Assembly (NCBI GenBank): GCA_903825315.1
Contig: CAIKAD010000005.1
Coordinates: 124,001-188,000, forward strand
Reading direction: 5' to 3'
DNA: 64,000 nt
Origin: an uncultured Candidatus Peregrinibacteria bacterium
GTDB taxonomy: Bacteria; Patescibacteriota; Gracilibacteria; Peribacterales; Peribacteraceae
How positions within the stretch are numbered: the first letter of the stretch is position 1; the number at the start of each line of letters is the position of its first letter. Made by a program: the position numbers and the translations under genes. The notes under the pieces were generated by a model, which saw only the letters and a list, made by a program, of their open reading frames with translations, did no database searches and had not been told where the DNA came from. Shown piece by piece: positions 60,329 through 64,000 of the stretch.

Positions 60329-61576
60329 ATGAAGTCCGCAGAGTATCAGGGCGATATCGGCCCAGACGGAAATTTATATCCGTTCAAAGTGGCTGTCCGT
60401 GACGGCGTGAATGCAGAGGCCGTTGCGATGCTGAGTCAAACCCCTCACATGGAAGTGACGGACCCCAACGATCCAACAGCGCAGGGTGCACTAATCCGCA
60501 GCAAGACCAAGTTCAAAACGCCCGAAGAATTCGCCGTCTTTCCCCATATGATGTACGTCGCCCGCGTAGGAGTGGGCGTGGACAATGTAAACATGAAGCT
60601 GGCTTCCGAGAATGGCGTCGCAACGGTGAACACGCCGGGGGCAAGCACGGCGGCGGTGGCGCAGCGTGTCGTGGCACTGATGCACGGTTGGGCATCGCGC
60701 ATTGTCCAAGGCACCCAGGCATTACGGAGTCATGAGTGGCCGAAGGGGGATAAGAATGTGGAGCCTATCGATCTCAGCGAGAAGACGCTGGGAATCATCG
60801 GGTATGGGCGTATTGGGCAGGAGGTGCGGCGGCGCGTAGAAGGGGCGGTGGGCAATGTTGTATTCACAGATACAAATACGGACATTGAGGGGAGAATTGC
60901 CTTAGATGCGCTTCTGGCTCACTCCGACATTATTTCTCTCAACGTGGCTGGCAATGACACGATTCTTACGGAGGAAAAGCTGAGGCTGCTCAAGCCCGGT
61001 GCGCTCATTATTAACACTGCGCGCGGCGGGGTGATTGACCACGCGGCACTCCTACGAAAGATGGATGAAGGCGCATCGGCGGCATTGGACGTGTTTCCCA
61101 CAGAGAAGCAGGAAATGTTTGAAGATCCGATTATCAGCGGCATCGTGGGGCATCCCAATTTCCTCGGGACACCGCACACTGCAGCATCCGATCCTGTTAC
61201 ACAGAAGAAGTTGGCCAAGGAAGCGGCAGCGCGCATGCGGGAATTTGCACGGGAGGGCATTATTAATCCTCTCAATATCCCCGGCCATTCACTCCCCAAC
61301 GTATCGATGGACGGGACGGAAGACGGAGGCATTGTGCCGGGTATACGAGGGGTCTTCTTGCATCGCAGCGTGCCAGGCGCTCTCAATGCGGTGACGGACT
61401 GTATCGCTAAAAGGGACATTAATATTCACGATCTTCTCAACCGAGAGGGCCCCGATGGGCTTGCCGCAACAGTGGTCCATCTGGATGAGCGGGATCCGCA
61501 GGCGGCCTTGGCGATACTGCAGTGCATCAACGAGAGGCTCCGGCCGCTTCGGACGCGGCTTCTCCTCTATGTCTGA
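60329..61576 (+). CDS. serA: D-3-phosphoglycerate dehydrogenase
   Basis: First step of serine synthesis, 3-phosphoglycerate to 3-phosphohydroxypyruvate. 415 residues. The Rossmann fold GIIGYGRIGQEV, catalytic Arg in NTARGGVIDH and catalytic His in GTPHTAAS identify the 2-hydroxyacid dehydrogenase family. VGVGVDNVNMKLASENGVATVNTPGAS is typical of PGDH, and the C-terminus (GVFLHRSVPGALNAVTDCIAKRDINIHDLL...) is an ACT domain, the usual serine-binding feedback site. Thus both enzyme activity (ACT) and transcription (leader) may respond to serine. Own terminator at 61590-61621. Confidence 0.93.
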   Translation: MKSAEYQGDIGPDGNLYPFKVAVRDGVNAEAVAMLSQTPHMEVTDPNDPTAQGALIRSKTKFKTPEEFAVFPHMMYVARVGVGVDNVNMKLASENGVATVNTPGASTAAVAQRVVALMHGWASRIVQGTQALRSHEWPKGDKNVEPIDLSEKTLGIIGYGRIGQEVRRRVEGAVGNVVFTDTNTDIEGRIALDALLAHSDIISLNVAGNDTILTEEKLRLLKPGALIINTARGGVIDHAALLRKMDEGASAALDVFPTEKQEMFEDPIISGIVGHPNFLGTPHTAASDPVTQKKLAKEAAARMREFAREGIINPLNIPGHSLPNVSMDGTEDGGIVPGIRGVFLHRSVPGALNAVTDCIAKRDINIHDLLNREGPDGLAATVVHLDERDPQAALAILQCINERLRPLRTRLLLYV

Positions 61577-61589
61577 ACTTTTCCGTCTG

Positions 61590-61621
61590 GGGCTGCCTGG
61601 AAAGCAAGGCAGCCCTTTTTG
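61590..61621 (+). terminator. Rho-independent terminator of serA
   Basis: GGGCTGCCT-8 nt-AGGCAGCCC (9 bp, perfect) followed by TTTTTT. Confidence 0.9.
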
Positions 61622-61632
61622 CGCAAACTGAA

Positions 61633-61654
61633 ACGTATATACGTTGTCTATACA
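61633..61654. repeat. 22-bp dispersed repeat, copy 2 (inverted)
   Basis: Reverse complement of TGTATAGACAA + C + GTATATACGT. It abuts the tsaC stop codon. One mismatch to the copy at 36815-36836, which overlaps another gene's stop in the same relative orientation. Confidence 0.75.
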
Positions 61655-62269
61655 TCAGACCTGCCCCTTCCTCTTCACTTTTCCCTGTTCCGTAAGGTCG
61701 ATTACCGTGGAAGGCGGCGTCTGAGGAATGGTCCCGGAATCAAGAATCAGATCCGGCTGGATCACCTGGTTCTTGAACTGCGCCACGATGTCTTGCACGC
61801 TGTACGGGTTTGGCTGGCCATGGAGATTTGCCGATGTTGTCGTGAGAGGTTTGCCGAAGGCAGACACCAGTTGTTGCGCGAGGGAGAGCGAAGATATGCG
61901 TAGTCCGATGGTTACTGGCAGGTTGGAAGTAGTAGGTTGTAGGGGTGTCGCATAAAGTCGTTGCGGAGCGTCTGCTTGTTGCGGAAGAATCAACGTCAGA
62001 GGGCCGGGCAGGTACTTCCGCGCGAGGCGCTCTGCCTCGTCGTTCCATTCCACATACTTCTTCGCCTCATCGATTGACGCGAAAAGGGCGCTCACGGGCG
62101 ACGTGAACGGCCGGTTCTTGAGAGCAAAGAGGTTGGCAACGGCGCCGAGGCTTGTTACATCGCAGGCAAAGCCGTAGCAGGTCTCGGTTGCGTGCGCGAT
62201 AATGCCGCCATCTCTGAGAGTGGAAAGCGCGCGTTCAATTCCTTTCCCATCGGCAGGGAGGATATCCAT
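61655..62269 (-). CDS. tsaC: Threonylcarbamoyl-AMP synthase (TsaC/Sua5/YrdC family)
   Basis: Makes threonylcarbamoyl-AMP for t6A37 of ANN-decoding tRNAs. 204 residues, single YrdC domain: GGIIAHATETCYGFACDVTS, ALKNRPFTSPVS (KxR substrate region), YLPGPLTLIL, GLRISS and LTTTSANLHGQPNPYS. An insert PLQPTTSNLP between strands is the translation of a dispersed repeat word. TAGAAT lies six bases before the ATG, with CTGACA 18 bases further upstream, a leaderless promoter. Confidence 0.9.
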   Translation of the reverse strand: MDILPADGKGIERALSTLRDGGIIAHATETCYGFACDVTSLGAVANLFALKNRPFTSPVSALFASIDEAKKYVEWNDEAERLARKYLPGPLTLILPQQADAPQRLYATPLQPTTSNLPVTIGLRISSLSLAQQLVSAFGKPLTTTSANLHGQPNPYSVQDIVAQFKNQVIQPDLILDSGTIPQTPPSTVIDLTEQGKVKRKGQV

Positions 62270-62275
62270 ACGCGC

Positions 62276-62305
62276 ATTCTATCGTTTAGGGGGGTGTTCT
62301 GTCAG
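62276..62305 (-). promoter_or_regulatory. tsaC promoter
   Basis: On the minus strand CTGACA (62300-62305), 18-base spacer, TAGAAT (62276-62281), then GCGCGT and the ATG. The -35 overlaps the last codons of dnaE. Confidence 0.55.
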
Positions 62306-64000
62306 GCCTGGGCTGCGTAGGCGGCAATAGCATCCTCGATTTTCTTCTCCAGGATCGTGGACATGGTCACCGTGAGGGGCAACGGCATGAGCTGCTCGCC
62401 GATTTTGAGCTGGATCTTCTCTTTGCCAGGAAAGGTCTCGAAGATCCTCTTAAGCTCTAAGAGCAGTTGGCGCGGAGCTTTTGCAGGGAGGGCGACGGTG
62501 TGGACGTGGATGCTTGTGGGAGAAGAATCCGATGAAACCGAAGAAGCCGAGGAATCCGAGGGTGGCTTCGGCTTACTTTTCTTCCCATCGGTTTCTTCGG
62601 TTCCCTTGGTTTCCTCGGTTTCTTTTCCTTTGATCCACCCCAAACGACCCAAGGGCCCGCTCATGCTCATGCCTCCAACAATCCACTTCCCCAGCGGCCC
62701 AAAATATTCATCCGATTCCTCTTCCTTTCCACTCACCTTTACCTGCTCCCCGGCGATCACGTTCCCCTCCTCATCGACCATCTCTACCGTCTCTTCCTCA
62801 TCTTCTGCGCGCTTGCGGAGCATAAAGCCCTGCTTTGCTTCTTCCTCGTCGAAGAAATTCTCCTCCTTGGCGCGTTTGATCATAGTGGAGAGAGAGGCCT
62901 TCTTGAGAGCATCGGCGCGCATCTGCAGCTGGCCCGCGCGCATGTCCAGCATACCGCCTACTACCAGCACTGTGTCCGACAAGCCGAAGAGGCCGGCCGC
63001 CTGTGTGTAGGTGCGCGGAAAGAGCGTCACTTCCATTTTTCCCGTGGGGTCTTCGAGCGTGAGGATGGCCATAGTCTCCCCTTTCTTGGTCATGATCTTC
63101 TTGAGGCCCTCCTCCAGTCCCGCAATCGTGATCTTCTTGCCTGTGTCCTTGGCCGTGAGGTTGGCGATGAGCTGCGCTTTCTTGCCGATGTACTTGCGCA
63201 GGCCTGCGAGGGGATGGCTGCTGACGTACATGCCGAGCGTCTCTTTTTCCCACTTCAGTTTTTCCGCCGCCGTTGCCTTGGGCGTCTCCGGGAACTTGAT
63301 CTTGGCTGCTTCCGAACCTGTGGAGAGGCTGCCGAAGAGATCAGCCTGCGCATGGCCCACATCCCCTGCCGCTTTGGAGTAATCCGAAATCATCTCGTAG
63401 TGCTCTGTGAGCAAGCGGCGGTCGGCGAGGCCGTCCAAGGCGCCGCTCTTGGCGAGAGCCTCGATGGTCTTCTTGTTCAGGATCTTACTGGGGATACGAC
63501 CTGCGAAGTCCTCAATGGACGTAAAGGGGCCAGATTGTTGCCGCAGGGCGATAATCTGCTGCACGGTGCTGTCCCCTATTCCTTTAATGGCACTGAGTCC
63601 GAAGCGGATGGAGCCCTTGGGAGCGCTGCCCTTCGTCAATTTCTTTCCCGGGGGAATTGCCGTGAAGTGACGCAGCGACTCGTTGATTTCCGGCGGGAGA
63701 ACAGCGATGCCCTGCTGCCGGCACTCCTCAATCTCGATCATCACGCGGTCGGTCCGCTGCGCATCGGAACTGAGGAGCGCCGCCATGAACTCCGTGGGGA
63801 AGTGGGCTTTGAGGTAAGCGGTCTGGTATGCGATGAGGGCGTAACCGGCAGCGTGGGACTTGTTGAAGCCGTATCCGGCGAACGGCGTGATAACGTCGTC
63901 AAAGATCTCCTCGGCGAGTTTTTTGGCGTAGCCTTTCTGCTGCGCGCCCGCGATGAACTTGTCGCGCTGAGCCTTCATTTCCTTCACGATCTTCTTTCCC
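62302..64000 (-). CDS. dnaE: DNA polymerase III alpha subunit, C-terminal part (cut by window edge)
   Basis: Replicative polymerase. The visible 565 residues cover the end of the fingers domain (PFAGYGFNKSHAAGYALIAYQTAYLKAHFPTEFMAALLSS, a DnaE hallmark), the tandem HhH region (RFGLSAIKGIGDSTVQQII, FAGRIPSKILNKKTIEALAKSGALDGL), the OB fold (ITIAGLEEGLKKIMTKKGETMAILTLEDPTGKMEVTLFPRTY) and a C-terminal domain. A low-complexity Glu/Thr/Lys/Ser insert (about 62510-62640) separates the OB fold from the last domain and derives from a phrase repeat. The catalytic PHP and palm domains lie beyond position 64000. Confidence 0.95.
   Translation of the reverse strand, partial: GKKIVKEMKAQRDKFIAGAQQKGYAKKLAEEIFDDVITPFAGYGFNKSHAAGYALIAYQTAYLKAHFPTEFMAALLSSDAQRTDRVMIEIEECRQQGIAVLPPEINESLRHFTAIPPGKKLTKGSAPKGSIRFGLSAIKGIGDSTVQQIIALRQQSGPFTSIEDFAGRIPSKILNKKTIEALAKSGALDGLADRRLLTEHYEMISDYSKAAGDVGHAQADLFGSLSTGSEAAKIKFPETPKATAAEKLKWEKETLGMYVSSHPLAGLRKYIGKKAQLIANLTAKDTGKKITIAGLEEGLKKIMTKKGETMAILTLEDPTGKMEVTLFPRTYTQAAGLFGLSDTVLVVGGMLDMRAGQLQMRADALKKASLSTMIKRAKEENFFDEEEAKQGFMLRKRAEDEEETVEMVDEEGNVIAGEQVKVSGKEEESDEYFGPLGKWIVGGMSMSGPLGRLGWIKGKETEETKGTEETDGKKSKPKPPSDSSASSVSSDSSPTSIHVHTVALPAKAPRQLLLELKRIFETFPGKEKIQLKIGEQLMPLPLTVTMSTILEKKIEDAIAAYAAQA

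Noticed and set aside
60160-60402. An 80-residue Leu-rich plus-strand reading frame upstream of serA
   Set aside because: It starts inside the promoter's spacer, runs through the attenuator terminator into serA in another frame, and is best explained as the shadow of the Ser-rich leader frame (TCC-type codons read as CTC).
1-64000. Possible UGA recoding as in Gracilibacteria/Absconditabacteria
   Set aside because: Many well-conserved genes end at TGA exactly where the family ends (recR, pilB and others).
1-64000. Prophage or large mobile island
   Set aside because: No integrase, transposase, capsid or tail genes were seen; only small repeats, one IVS-type cassette and one possibly imported small gene.

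Overview
The window looks like a piece of a Candidate Phyla Radiation (Patescibacteria) chromosome. The closest fit is the Peregrinibacteria/Peribacteria side. The evidence is a moderately GC-rich sequence, a CPR-type type IV pilus operon with very long Cys-rich pilin fusions, conserved CPR membrane proteins, short hairpin and phrase-like intergenic repeats, and almost no Shine-Dalgarno sites. UGA is used as a normal stop, so this is not a Gracilibacteria/Absconditabacteria recoded genome. The lineage is an inference; there is no rRNA here.

Layout. 1-3168: end of recR, a pair of CPR hypothetical proteins, purH. 3368-21220: response regulator, pilB, pilC, a Ser/Gly-linker adhesin with nine DUF4215-type repeats, then seven prepilin-like genes, two of them fused to Cys-rich repeats and one to an LVIVD propeller. 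21255-24237: sensor kinase, tRNA-Thr, RNase P RNA. 24395-31765: polyprenyl-phosphate sugar transferase, GNAT, exonuclease/degenerate DinG fusion, four-helix-bundle (IVS) gene, nusA with a leader terminator, cytidylyltransferase. 31764-40313: PP2C-like membrane protein, RNase J, HAD phosphatase, pyrC, pyrB. 40367-46097: candidate structured RNA, flippase, BON protein, FN3 surface protein, ComEC-like fragment, nucleotidyltransferase. 46200-51999: probable oriC, dnaN, a hypothetical gene, mfd. 52097-57612: nuclease lipoprotein, membrane proteins, tRNA-Leu, lipoprotein, a decayed locus, coiled-coil protein. 57643-64000: aspS, nrdR, serA with a Ser/Cys leader peptide, tsaC, and the 3' part of dnaE.

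Two regulatory observations stand out. First, upstream of serA there is a complete candidate transcription attenuator: promoter, leaderless GTG-started 23-residue peptide with nine Ser and four Cys codons, antiterminator, terminator, then the serine biosynthesis gene. Second, many genes on both strands have a sigma70-like -10 element ending 6-9 nt before the start codon. This implies widespread leaderless transcription, and the pattern was used here to choose several starts.

The window has also kept scars of genome change: 'ghost' 3' ends of homologous genes lying just downstream of intact genes (1602, 10565, 21143), and short dispersed repeats that have entered coding sequences (exonuclease/DinG, TsaC, DnaE).
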